From Spirochaetota bacterium (GTDB lineage: Bacteria; Spirochaetota; Brevinematia; DTOW01), in NCBI GenBank assembly GCA_028276145.1, contig JAPYWX010000010.1, forward strand, positions 1 to 18,887: a stretch of DNA of 18,887 nt. The letters are read 5' to 3'. The notes beneath the pieces were generated by a model. It searched no databases. It saw nothing but the letters and a program-made list of their open reading frames with translations, and had not been told where the DNA came from. Made by a program: the position numbers and the translations under genes. Of this stretch, positions 1-6,592 are shown in pieces (the first letter of the stretch is position 1; every line of letters starts with the position of its first letter).

Positions 1-210
1 AGTAAGGTTGACGAAGATAACGAAAGATTGAGCTACAAAATAAGAAAATCACAAGAGGAAAAAATACCATACATGTTGATTGTTGGACAAAAAGAAGAAG
101 AAAGTAATACTGTTTCCGTAAGATCCAGAGACAAGGGTGATATCGGAAGTAAGGGGATAGACGAATTCATAAACTTAATTAACTCTGAAATCGGTAAGGT
201 TGAATTTTAG
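1..210 (+). CDS. thrS: Threonyl-tRNA synthetase, C-terminal end (partial)
   Basis: This is the last 69 residues of a frame that is open from the first base of the window, so the gene starts outside. The peptide carries the typical end of the class II anticodon-binding domain of ThrRS: KIPYMLIVGQKE, then NTVSVRSRDKGDIG, then a closing helix. The family attaches threonine to tRNA-Thr in the cytoplasm; the catalytic and editing domains lie upstream of the window. The stop codon (208-210) sits inside the left arm of a long hairpin at 203-238. The next gene, fliW, is 233 nt away and has its own candidate promoter, so thrS is probably the last gene of its transcript. Family assignment is by motif recognition; the visible part is short but distinctive. 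Confidence 0.9.
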   Translation, partial: SKVDEDNERLSYKIRKSQEEKIPYMLIVGQKEEESNTVSVRSRDKGDIGSKGIDEFINLINSEIGKVEF

Positions 211-238
211 AAAAAAGCTTTTAGCTTTTTCTAAAATT
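203..238 (+). terminator. Hairpin at the end of thrS
   Basis: The arms 203-219 and 223-238 pair over 16 positions with one bulged A and a 3-nt loop. The stem includes the thrS stop codon. It is AT-rich and has no clean T tract after it, although the right arm itself carries five Ts. It is likely a transcription terminator or 3'-end stabiliser of thrS; termination is inferred. Confidence 0.65.
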
Positions 239-268
239 GCTACTTAGCACAGTGTGCTACTTAGCACA
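238..268 (+). repeat. Tandem 14-nt unit able to fold into small hairpins
   Basis: The unit TGCTACTTAGCACA occurs at 238-251 and again at 255-268, a period of 17 nt. The second copy with its flanking base forms GTGCT-actt-AGCAC, a 5-bp stem. The same stem with a different 4-nt loop recurs at 5919-5932 in another gap. Function unknown. Confidence 0.7.
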
Positions 269-340
269 TTGTTTTAAGAGTCCTACCTACCCTCCTTGTA
301 GATAGCCTAAAAAGCAAAGCCTCATAAGTTGATTACATTC

Positions 341-369
341 TCAGGTCCAACCTGCTCAGGTCCAACCTG
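341..369 (+). repeat. Tandem 14-nt unit, each copy a small hairpin
   Basis: TCAGGTCCAACCTG occurs at 341-354 and 356-369, one base apart. Each copy contains CAGGT-cca-ACCTG, a perfect 5-bp stem with a 3-nt loop. It lies between the thrS hairpin and the fliW promoter. It may be regulatory or a relic of a palindromic repeat family; nothing in the sequence decides this. Confidence 0.7.
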
Positions 370-403
370 TCAAGATTTAATTTGTTAGAACAATCTTAAC
401 GAT

Positions 404-433
404 TTGAAAAGTCGTTGTACATATTTATATACT
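404..433 (+). promoter_or_regulatory. Candidate promoter of fliW
   Basis: TTGAAA (404-409), an 18-nt spacer, then TATACT (428-433). Transcription would begin near 440, only a few bases before the fliW ATG at 444. That agrees with the lack of a Shine-Dalgarno site in front of fliW. Confidence 0.5.
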
Positions 434-443
434 TAAAGTTGAC

Positions 444-872
444 ATGAAAATATTATCAAAGCACTTCGGAGAATTGGAGATACAGGAAGACCATATCATA
501 ACTTTCCCTAAAGGTTTGATAGGGTTAGAGAATAACAAAAGGTATGTACTGATAGAGTTTGAAGAAAACTCTATGGTTTACTGGCTACAATCAATAGAGG
601 ACCCTGATTTGTGTTTCATAGTGACAAATCCTTACACATTCAAACCAGATTACGTTTTGGATGTTTATGAAGACGATTTGAAGCTTATAGAAATGGAAAA
701 TGAAGAAGATGTGATGGTTTTGGTTATTTTGAATGTTTCTCTTGAGACGAAAAATATAACGGCAAATTTGCTGGGACCTTTGGTAATAAATACGAAAAAA
801 AACTTAGGTGTTCAGGCAGTGTCAAAAGTTCCAGAATACACTACAAAGTATGACATAACTAACAAGGGGTAA
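444..872 (+). CDS. fliW: Flagellar assembly factor FliW
   Basis: A 142-residue protein, the usual FliW length. The N-terminal half carries the family pattern around IITFPKGLIGLENNKRYVLIEF, and the middle has QSIEDPDLCFIVTNPY. In Bacillus, FliW binds either flagellin or CsrA: when flagellin is exported, FliW is freed and blocks CsrA from repressing hag mRNA. Direct linkage to csrA, whose ATG is 2 nt after the fliW stop, supports the same partner switch here. No flagellin gene is in the window. The ATG at 444 has no Shine-Dalgarno site, and the candidate -10 box ends only 10 nt before it, so initiation may be leaderless. The start is supported by MKILSKHFGELEI, a normal family N-terminus. Family call is firm; the regulatory role is transferred from known systems. 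Confidence 0.95.
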   Translation: MKILSKHFGELEIQEDHIITFPKGLIGLENNKRYVLIEFEENSMVYWLQSIEDPDLCFIVTNPYTFKPDYVLDVYEDDLKLIEMENEEDVMVLVILNVSLETKNITANLLGPLVINTKKNLGVQAVSKVPEYTTKYDITNKG

Positions 873-874
873 AA

Positions 875-1120
875 ATGTTAGTACTTTCAAGGAAGGAGGA
901 ACAGAGCATAATAATAGGTGATAACATAGAGATAAAGATACTGGCCATAAAAGGCGATACTGTTAAAATAGGAATAACTGCTCCTCCTGAACTCAAAATA
1001 TACAGAAAGGAAGTATTTGATGAGATACAGAAGGCTAACATTGAAGCTATGAAGAGCTCTAAGAACATAAAAAATGTCATTTTAGGTAAATTAGATAAAG
1101 AAAGCAAAGATAAAGAATAA
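875..1120 (+). CDS. csrA: Translational regulator CsrA
   Basis: An 81-residue RNA-binding protein, a little longer than the usual 60-75 residues because of a lysine-rich C-terminal helix and tail. The fold-defining sequence is complete: MLVLSRKEEQSIIIGDNIEI at the N-terminus and APPELKIYRKEV around residues 38-49, which includes the RNA-contacting arginine. CsrA dimers bind GGA motifs in mRNA leaders and usually block ribosome binding. A strong ribosome site AAGGGG (864-869) overlaps the fliW stop region, so fliW and csrA are co-transcribed and probably translationally coupled. The codons just after the start contain three GGA triplets (891-900), a conceivable autoregulatory contact, though they also simply encode RKEE. 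tRNA-Leu begins one base after the stop codon. Confidence 0.96.
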   Translation: MLVLSRKEEQSIIIGDNIEIKILAIKGDTVKIGITAPPELKIYRKEVFDEIQKANIEAMKSSKNIKNVILGKLDKESKDKE

Positions 1121-1121
1121 A

Positions 1122-1205
1122 GCCGGGATGGCGGAATTGGCAGACGCGTGGGATTCAGGCTCCCATGCCCCCAAGGGCGTACGGGTTCAAGTCCCGTTCC
1201 CGGCA
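1122..1205 (+). tRNA. tRNA-Leu, anticodon CAG
   Basis: A type II tRNA of 84 nt. The acceptor arm GCCGGGA (1122-1128) pairs with TCCCGGC, followed by discriminator A at 1205. The D arm is GCG...CGC. The anticodon stem TGGGA/TCCCA encloses TTCAGGC, giving anticodon CAG, which reads CUG. A long variable arm (TGCCC-ccaa-GGGCG) is typical of leucine tRNAs, and the T arm is ACGGG-TTCAAGT-CCCGT. The 3' CCA is not encoded and must be added by nucleotidyltransferase. The gene is wedged between csrA (1-nt gap) and the phosphatase (ATG at 1207), so it appears to be embedded in a protein-coding transcript. Confidence 0.97.
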
Positions 1206-1206
1206 C

Positions 1207-2577
1207 ATGGATTATGCTCTACTCGTTTCCTCTTTTCTCACGGGTATTATATTCTTCATTCTTGTACATAACTCACTCACATACAGCATTTATAGAGACT
1301 TACCAGCAAATTACTCAAATAGTATAGTAGCTGTTCTTGCTATTTCTTTGTTTTTTTCATCTGTTGGCTTATTTGTTTATAACATTAGCCTCTTGGAATC
1401 GTATTTTCTTACAATTGGTATACTGACTGCTACCTTATCCATATCCATAGTTGAGGGTATTATATTCGGAAGGAAGTACTATTTTTTAGGAACCTTTCCT
1501 TTTGTTTCTCTACCGTTTCTCATATTCGGGAAATTTGAACTCACATTTTTTGTCTTATCTTTGGGCATTTTATTTAACTTAATACTTCTCTTCGCAGATA
1601 TTGCTTATAAAAACAAAGAAGTTACTGAAAACATGTTTTTCTTTAGCTATAAAGTTTTTATGATTTTCCTAGCTGGGCTTCTACTGATCTCTTTTTTATC
1701 TATTTTCTACCGTCATTTTATACTTCCCTATCTCTTCTTAACCCTATCATCACTATCTGTTTTCTATCCGAAATTAAATTACACTTTTGTCCTTAGGGAA
1801 AAACTACTAGAGGAAAATAAGAAATTCTCACAACTCTATCATTCAATTGTTGACGAAATACTTGTTGCTAAAGGGATAATAGATAAGCTTCTACCCTCCA
1901 AAAAAGACATAAAGCACCTGGAGTTTGACAAGTACTTCAAGCCAGCTCTTATAGTTGGAGGGGATTTCTTTGACATAATAGAACTTTCAGAGACAAAACA
2001 TCTTGTATATGTATCAGATATCTCGGGACACGGAATACCAGCGGGTATAATTTCAGCTATGCTTAAAACTCTAATACTGAAGAACATAGTTACTCATGAA
2101 ATAAATTTAGAGCACCTAGTCAAAACTCTAAATAGCGATTTCAATTCAATTTTAAGAGAAACAAGTAGATACTCAACGATGTTTTTGGCTCTGATTGACA
2201 AAAAGAAAAACGAAATAAAGTATGCTAGCTGCGGACATATAGATGTACTATATTGGGACTCAAATTCACAAGAATTCTTTTATATATCTTCTACAACTCC
2301 TATACTAGGATTGTTAGAAAGAATAGAAGTTTATTCCTCGTTCATACAGTTCAATCAAGGTGACTACCTGATTATTCCAACTGACGGAATCCTCACCGTA
2401 ACCAACAGAGAAGGTGAACAACTCGGATACGAAGGATTGATGAAAATTCTGAAAAAGTACCTCTCTAATGACATTCACCCGAATGAACTTATATTTAATT
2501 TGTCACAAGAAATAGAAAAGTTTGGAGAAGATGGCGAAATCCTAGATGACATGACGATACTGGCAATAAGGTTGTGA
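1207..2577 (+). CDS. Membrane-bound SpoIIE/RsbU-type serine phosphatase
   Basis: A 456-residue protein. The first ~205 residues are very hydrophobic, with about six or seven membrane helices and no recognisable sensor domain. A short coiled linker (LREKLLEENKKFSQLYHSI) follows, then a PP2C-like SpoIIE domain. Metal-binding aspartates are visible: GGDFFD (D253, D256), SDISGHG (D271), TDG (D393) and DDMT (D447/D448). Such enzymes dephosphorylate anti-sigma-factor antagonists in partner-switch pathways, but no partner gene is nearby, so the substrate is unknown. I chose ATG 1207 because upstream in-frame starts lie inside the tRNA gene. This ATG is one base after the tRNA 3' end and has no Shine-Dalgarno site, so 3' processing of the tRNA would leave an almost leaderless mRNA. 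Confidence 0.88.
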   Translation: MDYALLVSSFLTGIIFFILVHNSLTYSIYRDLPANYSNSIVAVLAISLFFSSVGLFVYNISLLESYFLTIGILTATLSISIVEGIIFGRKYYFLGTFPFVSLPFLIFGKFELTFFVLSLGILFNLILLFADIAYKNKEVTENMFFFSYKVFMIFLAGLLLISFLSIFYRHFILPYLFLTLSSLSVFYPKLNYTFVLREKLLEENKKFSQLYHSIVDEILVAKGIIDKLLPSKKDIKHLEFDKYFKPALIVGGDFFDIIELSETKHLVYVSDISGHGIPAGIISAMLKTLILKNIVTHEINLEHLVKTLNSDFNSILRETSRYSTMFLALIDKKKNEIKYASCGHIDVLYWDSNSQEFFYISSTTPILGLLERIEVYSSFIQFNQGDYLIIPTDGILTVTNREGEQLGYEGLMKILKKYLSNDIHPNELIFNLSQEIEKFGEDGEILDDMTILAIRL

Positions 2578-2622
2578 AACACAAAAACGAAAAAAGTTTT
2601 TCATCTTTTGGTGCGTAACATT

Positions 2623-2628
2623 TAAAAT
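2623..2628 (+). promoter_or_regulatory. Candidate -10 box of the sugar transferase
   Basis: TAAAAT lies 6 nt before the ATG at 2635. The -35 region (around 2599-2605) matches the consensus poorly. It is listed because the same -10 sequence, at similar distance from an ATG lacking an SD, recurs in this window (for example upstream of purS). Confidence 0.3.
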
Positions 2629-2634
2629 TTCTTC

Positions 2635-4050
2635 ATGGCTAATGTAAGGTCAGTTATAAGGTCTATTATTTTTGTTTTTGTCGATATACTATCTATATAC
2701 TTTGCGAACTATGTTTCAATTCTCTTTAGAAGGTTTTTAGGTAACATCAATGTACTAGTCTTTCCTGACAATTTCCCATATCTCATTGGTCCATTCTGGC
2801 CTTCTTGGATTTGGATAATTTTTATCTCATTAATGGCTTTTTATAAGTTGTACACTTCAACATATACTTTCTGGGAAGAATTTAGGAGAATTATTAGCGT
2901 AGGATTTCTTAGCTTCTTGCTAGTTATGGCTATATCATACATAAGTGGGTGGTATGGATTTGATACAAGGTTTTTCCTAGCCTTGACTTCTTTGGCTTTT
3001 ATTCCTATAGCCATAACATTAAGAGGAATAGCTAAAGTGCTACTTTATAAATCTGATTTACTCTCCTATAGAGCCATATTAGTAGTTGATTCGAGGGAGT
3101 TAGGAGAATTAGTCATGAATGCTTTAAGAAGTAATAAGTTCCTGCTTATACACGTAAAGTCAATAGTGTTTTTGAAAAATTTTAATAATGATGAGATAGA
3201 AAGAATCGTCTCCAGAATAGGTAAATTGAAGAGCGTTGACGTAGTCATAATAGCATTAGAAAGAGCAAATGAAGAATTTCTATCAAAGGTTGTATCAAAG
3301 CTTCACTCAGTAGTCAGAAAAACATACTTCATACCTAACATTGGCGAACTGCCCCTTTTGAATAGTGAAATGTTGTTCGTAATGTCTCATGATATCCCAT
3401 TCATATCAATAAGGAACAACTTACTTCTTCCCGTAAATAGATTTATAAAAAGGTCATTTGATATCGTGTTCAGTTTGTTTGCCCTGATTTTATCCTTCCC
3501 CATTTTGCTTATTCTTTCGGTATTGATAGTTCTTGAGTCACCTGGGTGGCCAATATACAAAGCTAGAAGGGTGGGTAAAGGAGGGAAAGAATTTTACTGT
3601 TACAAGCTTAGAAGTATGTATAAGGATGCTGACGAAAGACTTAAAGAAATACTAGAGAAGGACCCAGCTAAGAGGGAAGAGTGGGAAAAATACAGAAAAC
3701 TAAAAGATGACCCCAGAATAACCAAGATAGGGAAGATTATAAGAAAACTGAGCTTAGACGAGTTCCCACAATTTTTTAATGTACTCAAAGGCGAAATGAG
3801 TATCGTGGGACCTAGAGCAGTAACAAAGGAAGAAATAGAGAAGTATTACAGAGAAGAAGGAAAGTACTATTATTACCTTGTTACTCCCGGTATAACTGGA
3901 CTGTGGCAAGTCTTAGGTAGAAACGAAAAAGACTACGACTTCAGAGTTAAAACTGATATATGGTATGTAGAGAACTGGTCATTTTGGTTGGATATAGTTA
4001 TAATACTCAAGACAATTCCAGCAGTAATAAAATCCGAAGGTGCCTACTAA
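2635..4050 (+). CDS. Polyprenyl-phosphate sugar-1-phosphate transferase (WbaP/WcaJ family)
   Basis: A 471-residue membrane enzyme. The N-terminal part has about four membrane helices (residues ~7-130). A soluble nucleotide-binding-like domain follows (DLLSYRAILVVDSRELGELV onward), then a fifth hydrophobic segment (RSFDIVFSLFALILSFPILL) and the catalytic domain. Catalytic-domain signatures are present: YKARRVGKGGKEFYCYKLRS, LSLDEFPQFFNVLKGEMS (D375-E376), IVGPR, and VTPGITGLWQV. The family moves a hexose-1-phosphate from a nucleotide sugar onto undecaprenyl phosphate at the inner face of the membrane, the first step of O-antigen, capsule or exopolysaccharide assembly. The sugar cannot be told from sequence. 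No glycosyltransferase cluster surrounds it, which is unusual for an initiating transferase. Its stop overlaps the end of the convergent comF-like gene by 4 nt. No SD precedes the ATG. Confidence 0.9.
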   Translation: MANVRSVIRSIIFVFVDILSIYFANYVSILFRRFLGNINVLVFPDNFPYLIGPFWPSWIWIIFISLMAFYKLYTSTYTFWEEFRRIISVGFLSFLLVMAISYISGWYGFDTRFFLALTSLAFIPIAITLRGIAKVLLYKSDLLSYRAILVVDSRELGELVMNALRSNKFLLIHVKSIVFLKNFNNDEIERIVSRIGKLKSVDVVIIALERANEEFLSKVVSKLHSVVRKTYFIPNIGELPLLNSEMLFVMSHDIPFISIRNNLLLPVNRFIKRSFDIVFSLFALILSFPILLILSVLIVLESPGWPIYKARRVGKGGKEFYCYKLRSMYKDADERLKEILEKDPAKREEWEKYRKLKDDPRITKIGKIIRKLSLDEFPQFFNVLKGEMSIVGPRAVTKEEIEKYYREEGKYYYYLVTPGITGLWQVLGRNEKDYDFRVKTDIWYVENWSFWLDIVIILKTIPAVIKSEGAY

Positions 4051-4742
4051 ATCAGATTTGCTCTAAACAACGTGAGCGAGTACACTTTTAGGACACCGAG
4101 GGATCTCAATAGTGTAGCACAGGTGTTTATTGTATTACCTGTTGTAAACACATCATCAACTATCAGTGCAACTTTATTGCTCAAATCAACTTTCTTCCTA
4201 ACGAAGAATTGCTTAGCTATCTCTTTTGCCCTTTCAGACTTAGATAATTTTTTCTGAGACTTATAGAAAAATTTCCTACCCAATACTTCCAAAAACTCTA
4301 TACCCCATTTACTAGAAATTGGTTTAAACATCTCATTTACCAAGTTAAATCCTCTTTTGAAGTATACAAGCGGTGAGCTTGGAACCGGTACTATGAGGTC
4401 TATTTTCATGCCGATAATTTCCTCTATGTCAAGTTTTTCAAGTAACCTATGGAAAACTTTTGTTTTTTCTTTACTCTGGTTGAACTTAATCTCGAAGAAG
4501 ATATTTTTAATGCTACCTTTGTAATCAAATAATGAGAAATTCCTTTCAAAAACGAAGCTGAGATCCCTACAATATGGGCAATTCTCACCCACCTCCGGAA
4601 GTGAGCACTTCACACAGGAATTATCTAAGTCCAAAAATTTAATTTCATTAATACAATTTTCACATATACCTGTTTCTAGCTCACTGTAAGCTAATTCTCT
4701 TCCACACAGTTCACAATATGGCTCTATTAGAAGCTTTAACAT
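4047..4742 (-). CDS. ComF-family phosphoribosyltransferase-like protein
   Basis: A 231-residue protein of standard ComF/GntX length. The N-terminus has a zinc-ribbon-like set of cysteines: YCELCG, GICENC, then CVKC and CPYC, within the first ~60 residues. The C-terminus has the type I phosphoribosyltransferase PRPP loop VALIVDDVFTTGNT. The middle contains DLIVPVPSSPLVYFKRGFN, a typical ComF block. ComF is needed for single-stranded DNA transport during natural transformation in Bacillus, and GntX-like members have other or unknown roles. No other competence gene is visible, so a DNA-uptake role is only a possibility. Its ATG overlaps the stop of the upstream M23 gene by one base (TAATG), so the two are translationally coupled. 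Confidence 0.88.
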   Translation of the reverse strand: MLKLLIEPYCELCGRELAYSELETGICENCINEIKFLDLDNSCVKCSLPEVGENCPYCRDLSFVFERNFSLFDYKGSIKNIFFEIKFNQSKEKTKVFHRLLEKLDIEEIIGMKIDLIVPVPSSPLVYFKRGFNLVNEMFKPISSKWGIEFLEVLGRKFFYKSQKKLSKSERAKEIAKQFFVRKKVDLSNKVALIVDDVFTTGNTINTCATLLRSLGVLKVYSLTLFRANLI

Positions 4743-5743
4743 TAAAAGAGCCTTATCGATAGGTATGGCATTGGATTAACAACCTCAGTTCCTATTCTTA
4801 CCTCATAATGTAAGTGATATCCCGTAGCTCTACCTGACATACCTATGGCTCCTATGACTTGACCTTTTTTAACCCTTTGTCCTTCTGAAACATATATTGA
4901 CATTAAGTGCCCATATACGCTCATGAAACCATACTTATGTTGTATTTTAATAACTTTCCCATATCCCCCTTGCCATCCAGCTGAAACAACTACACCGTCA
5001 GCTGTAGCTACTACTGGCATTCCCGGCCAATACGCTATATCAACACCTGAATGGAATTTAGGAATATTTAAGAGAGGATCCCTTCTATAGCCAAATGTTG
5101 AAGTTATATGCCCACCACCATCTTTGACAGGCCATATTGAAGGAACTGAGTTGACGAAGTCTTTTGATTTCTCAATAAATTCTGCAAATTTCTGCATTTG
5201 AATCTTGTAGATCTCAAGTTCCTTCCTGAGCCTATACAAATCATCTATTTCAGAAGGTTTAGCAAATATTGTATTTTCAATACTTGATGAAGAGTTAGTG
5301 CTTTCATCTTCCTTCGTAGGGTATTCAATCTGATTGTCAATTGGTTGGGAAGCTACATATGAAAAAATCCTGCTAACATCCATTCTGAAGCTTGCGAACC
5401 TATTCTTGAGCAAGTTGACATTGTTTATAAACGTGTCTATATACTCTTGTTTTATTTGATTTTCTCTTTCAAGCCTAACGAGTTTTTGGTCGGCTGATTT
5501 CTTACCTGACACAGCAGCAATGGAAGTAATAACAATGACAGCAACAGTCAGAAGTATGAAGAGCATCGCAAAGTTAGAAATATGAATAGTCAACACTCTT
5601 TTCTCAGAGTGAGGAACAAACATTATAGTTAGTTTCTCATGTCCCCACTTTTGAATATCAGCATTCTTTATTTTCACCCACCTCTTCAACTCATACCAAA
5701 AATGCTTTACCTTTTCCTTTAGCTCCTTCTTAAAATCACCCAT
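4742..5743 (-). CDS. Membrane-anchored M23 peptidase (LytM/lysostaphin type)
   Basis: A 333-residue protein: a basic cytoplasmic head, one membrane helix at about residues 43-65 (FAMLFILLTVAVIVITSIAA), a coiled-coil region with a polar linker, and a C-terminal M23 domain from about residue 205. Zinc and catalytic residues are complete: HSGVD (H231, D235), YGH (H279) and HLHYEV (H310, H312). The family cuts peptide cross-links of peptidoglycan, and coiled-coil members often act in cell division or elongation. An in-frame TTG at 5758 would extend the protein, but I start at ATG 5743 because the G-run Shine-Dalgarno (5749-5755) lies just upstream of it and inside the longer version. A good promoter is at 5801-5830. 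The gene is co-transcribed with the comF-like gene. Confidence 0.9.
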   Translation of the reverse strand: MGDFKKELKEKVKHFWYELKRWVKIKNADIQKWGHEKLTIMFVPHSEKRVLTIHISNFAMLFILLTVAVIVITSIAAVSGKKSADQKLVRLERENQIKQEYIDTFINNVNLLKNRFASFRMDVSRIFSYVASQPIDNQIEYPTKEDESTNSSSSIENTIFAKPSEIDDLYRLRKELEIYKIQMQKFAEFIEKSKDFVNSVPSIWPVKDGGGHITSTFGYRRDPLLNIPKFHSGVDIAYWPGMPVVATADGVVVSAGWQGGYGKVIKIQHKYGFMSVYGHLMSIYVSEGQRVKKGQVIGAIGMSGRATGYHLHYEVRIGTEVVNPMPYLSIRLF

Positions 5744-5800
5744 AAAACACCCCCACAATTATCGGTTCTAACTAGGTTAAAAATAACCCCTACACAATTT

Positions 5801-5830
5801 ATTTTAACTAATATCAAATTTCCTTGTCAA
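5801..5830 (-). promoter_or_regulatory. Promoter of the M23 peptidase-comF transcript
   Basis: On the minus strand, TTGACA (5830-5825) is a perfect -35 box. An 18-nt spacer follows, then TAAAAT (5806-5801). Transcription would start near 5794, giving a leader of about 50 nt that includes the G-rich ribosome site. Confidence 0.7.
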
Positions 5831-5857
5831 TAAAATCAGAAGAGTGTTGAAAAATTC

Positions 5858-5897
5858 AACAGGCTCATGTCTGTTTCCTAACAGGCTAGTGCCTGTT
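5858..5897. repeat. Tandem 22-nt hairpin unit
   Basis: Two copies with a 22-nt period start at 5858 and 5880. The second is a perfect 7-bp hairpin AACAGGC-tagt-GCCTGTT. The first is the same with one G:T wobble (AACAGGC-tcat-GTCTGTT). Stem conservation despite differing loops suggests that structure, not sequence alone, matters; the function is unknown. Confidence 0.7.
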
Positions 5898-6067
5898 TCT
5901 TAAATTTAGAATAAGAAAGTGCTAATAAGCACCAACTATCAGCTATGTACTATTCCGCACCATCATATTTGGTGAATGTACAACAGTAAGTAAATTCTCT
6001 GCTTAGGTAAAAACTACCTTATGTAAACAAATGAACCTTTGATATTAGTAAATAAAATATCTAGGAC

Positions 6068-6096
6068 TTGACTATTGAAAAATTTTTTGGTATATT
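6068..6096 (+). promoter_or_regulatory. Promoter of hsp20
   Basis: TTGACT (6068-6073), a 17-nt spacer, and TATATT (6091-6096) form a near-consensus vegetative promoter. The predicted start near 6103 gives a leader of about 19 nt containing the ribosome site. This placement also rules out an in-frame TTG at 6068 as translation start. Confidence 0.75.
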
Positions 6097-6121
6097 TGTA
6101 TTGGGAAAAGGGGGTGTGGCT

Positions 6122-6556
6122 ATGAGAAAGGGATTAAGTATTTGGTCACCAATTTCTGAGCTTGAGAGAGTAAGAAGGGAATTTGATAGGATATTTGATG
6201 AATTCTTTGGTCCAATAAGTGAAAGAGAGTTTGTGTTTATGCCTGCTATCGACTTGTACGAAACTGACACAGATGTAGTGATAAAGGCTGAAATTCCAGG
6301 CGTCAAGAAAGAAGACATTGAAATAACGGTTAAGGACAACTTCGTGCACATAAAGGCTGAAAAGAAAGAAGAAGTAGAGGAAAAGAGAGAGAATATTCAC
6401 AGACTTGAAAGGTTCTACGGAAAAGTTGAGAGGGTTATACCTCTTCCAGTTGATGTAAAGAGTGACCAGGCTAAAGCTGAATACAAGGATGGCGTACTAG
6501 AAATCAAAATACCGAAAGAGAAAGTATCCAAAGAGACAAAGATAAAGATATCGTAA
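6122..6556 (+). CDS. Small heat-shock protein, Hsp20/alpha-crystallin family
   Basis: A 144-residue chaperone of the IbpA/Hsp20 class. A short N-terminal arm (MRKGLSIWSPISELERVRRE) leads into the alpha-crystallin domain at about residues 38-130. The family landmarks are present: AEIPGVKKEDIEI, the FYGKVERVIPLP strand, the GVLEIKIPK motif, and a C-terminal IKIS tail usable for oligomer contacts. Such proteins hold unfolding proteins in the cytoplasm without ATP. The ATG at 6122 follows a strong AAAGGGGGTG ribosome site (6107-6116). A longer TTG start would overlap the promoter and is rejected. No HrcA-type CIRCE inverted repeat is present upstream, so control may be by sigma factor or another repressor. 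A bidirectional hairpin separates it from convergent ileS. Confidence 0.95.
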   Translation: MRKGLSIWSPISELERVRREFDRIFDEFFGPISEREFVFMPAIDLYETDTDVVIKAEIPGVKKEDIEITVKDNFVHIKAEKKEEVEEKRENIHRLERFYGKVERVIPLPVDVKSDQAKAEYKDGVLEIKIPKEKVSKETKIKIS

Positions 6557-6560
6557 ACCT

Positions 6561-6585
6561 AAAGGGAGCCGTCAAGGCTCCCTTT
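6561..6585 (+). terminator. Terminator of hsp20 (convergent with ileS)
   Basis: AAAGGGAGCC (6561-6570), loop GTCAA, GGCTCCCTTT (6576-6585): a perfect 10-bp stem followed by TATTTTTTT on the plus strand. It is a textbook intrinsic terminator for hsp20. The stem could also serve ileS, but its minus strand tail is less T-rich. Confidence 0.93.
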
Positions 6586-6592
6586 TATTTTT

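Larger units (their letters stand above)
5744..6121. other. Divergent intergenic region with promoters and a hairpin chain
   Basis: No coding region is supportable in these 378 nt. The left edge has the promoter and ~50-nt leader of the M23 gene, and the right edge has the hsp20 promoter and leader. Between them are short inverted repeats: GTTGAA/TTCAAC (5846-5860), two copies of an AACAGGC hairpin (5858-5875 and 5880-5897), GTGCT/AGCAC (5919-5932), CACCA/TGGTG near 5958-5973, and AGGTA/TACCT near 6005-6018. No CIRCE-like heat-shock operator was found. Confidence 0.7.

Noticed and set aside
859..1206. Minus strand open frame of 115 codons over csrA and the tRNA
   Set aside because: It is antisense to two certain genes, fliW end/csrA and tRNA-Leu, and has no recognisable domain.
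1165..1206. In-frame upstream ATG extending the phosphatase by 14 residues
   Set aside because: It lies inside the tRNA-Leu gene (anticodon to 3' end); the extra residues MPPRAYGFKSRSRH are translated tRNA sequence.
2589..2602. Hairpin GAAAAA/TTTTTC after the phosphatase stop as a terminator
   Set aside because: The stem is almost all A:T with a 2-nt loop; too weak to call.
5744..5758. TTG start for the M23 peptidase
   Set aside because: It would place the G-rich ribosome site inside the coding region, directly in front of a better ATG at 5743.
5759..6067. Heat-shock CIRCE operator upstream of hsp20
   Set aside because: GTGCT/AGCAC at 5919-5932 was considered, but the arms are 5 bp with a 4-nt loop, not the 9-bp arms with 9-nt spacing of CIRCE.
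6068..6121. TTG start for hsp20
   Set aside because: It coincides with the -35 box of a near-consensus promoter, and the ATG at 6122 has a strong SD.
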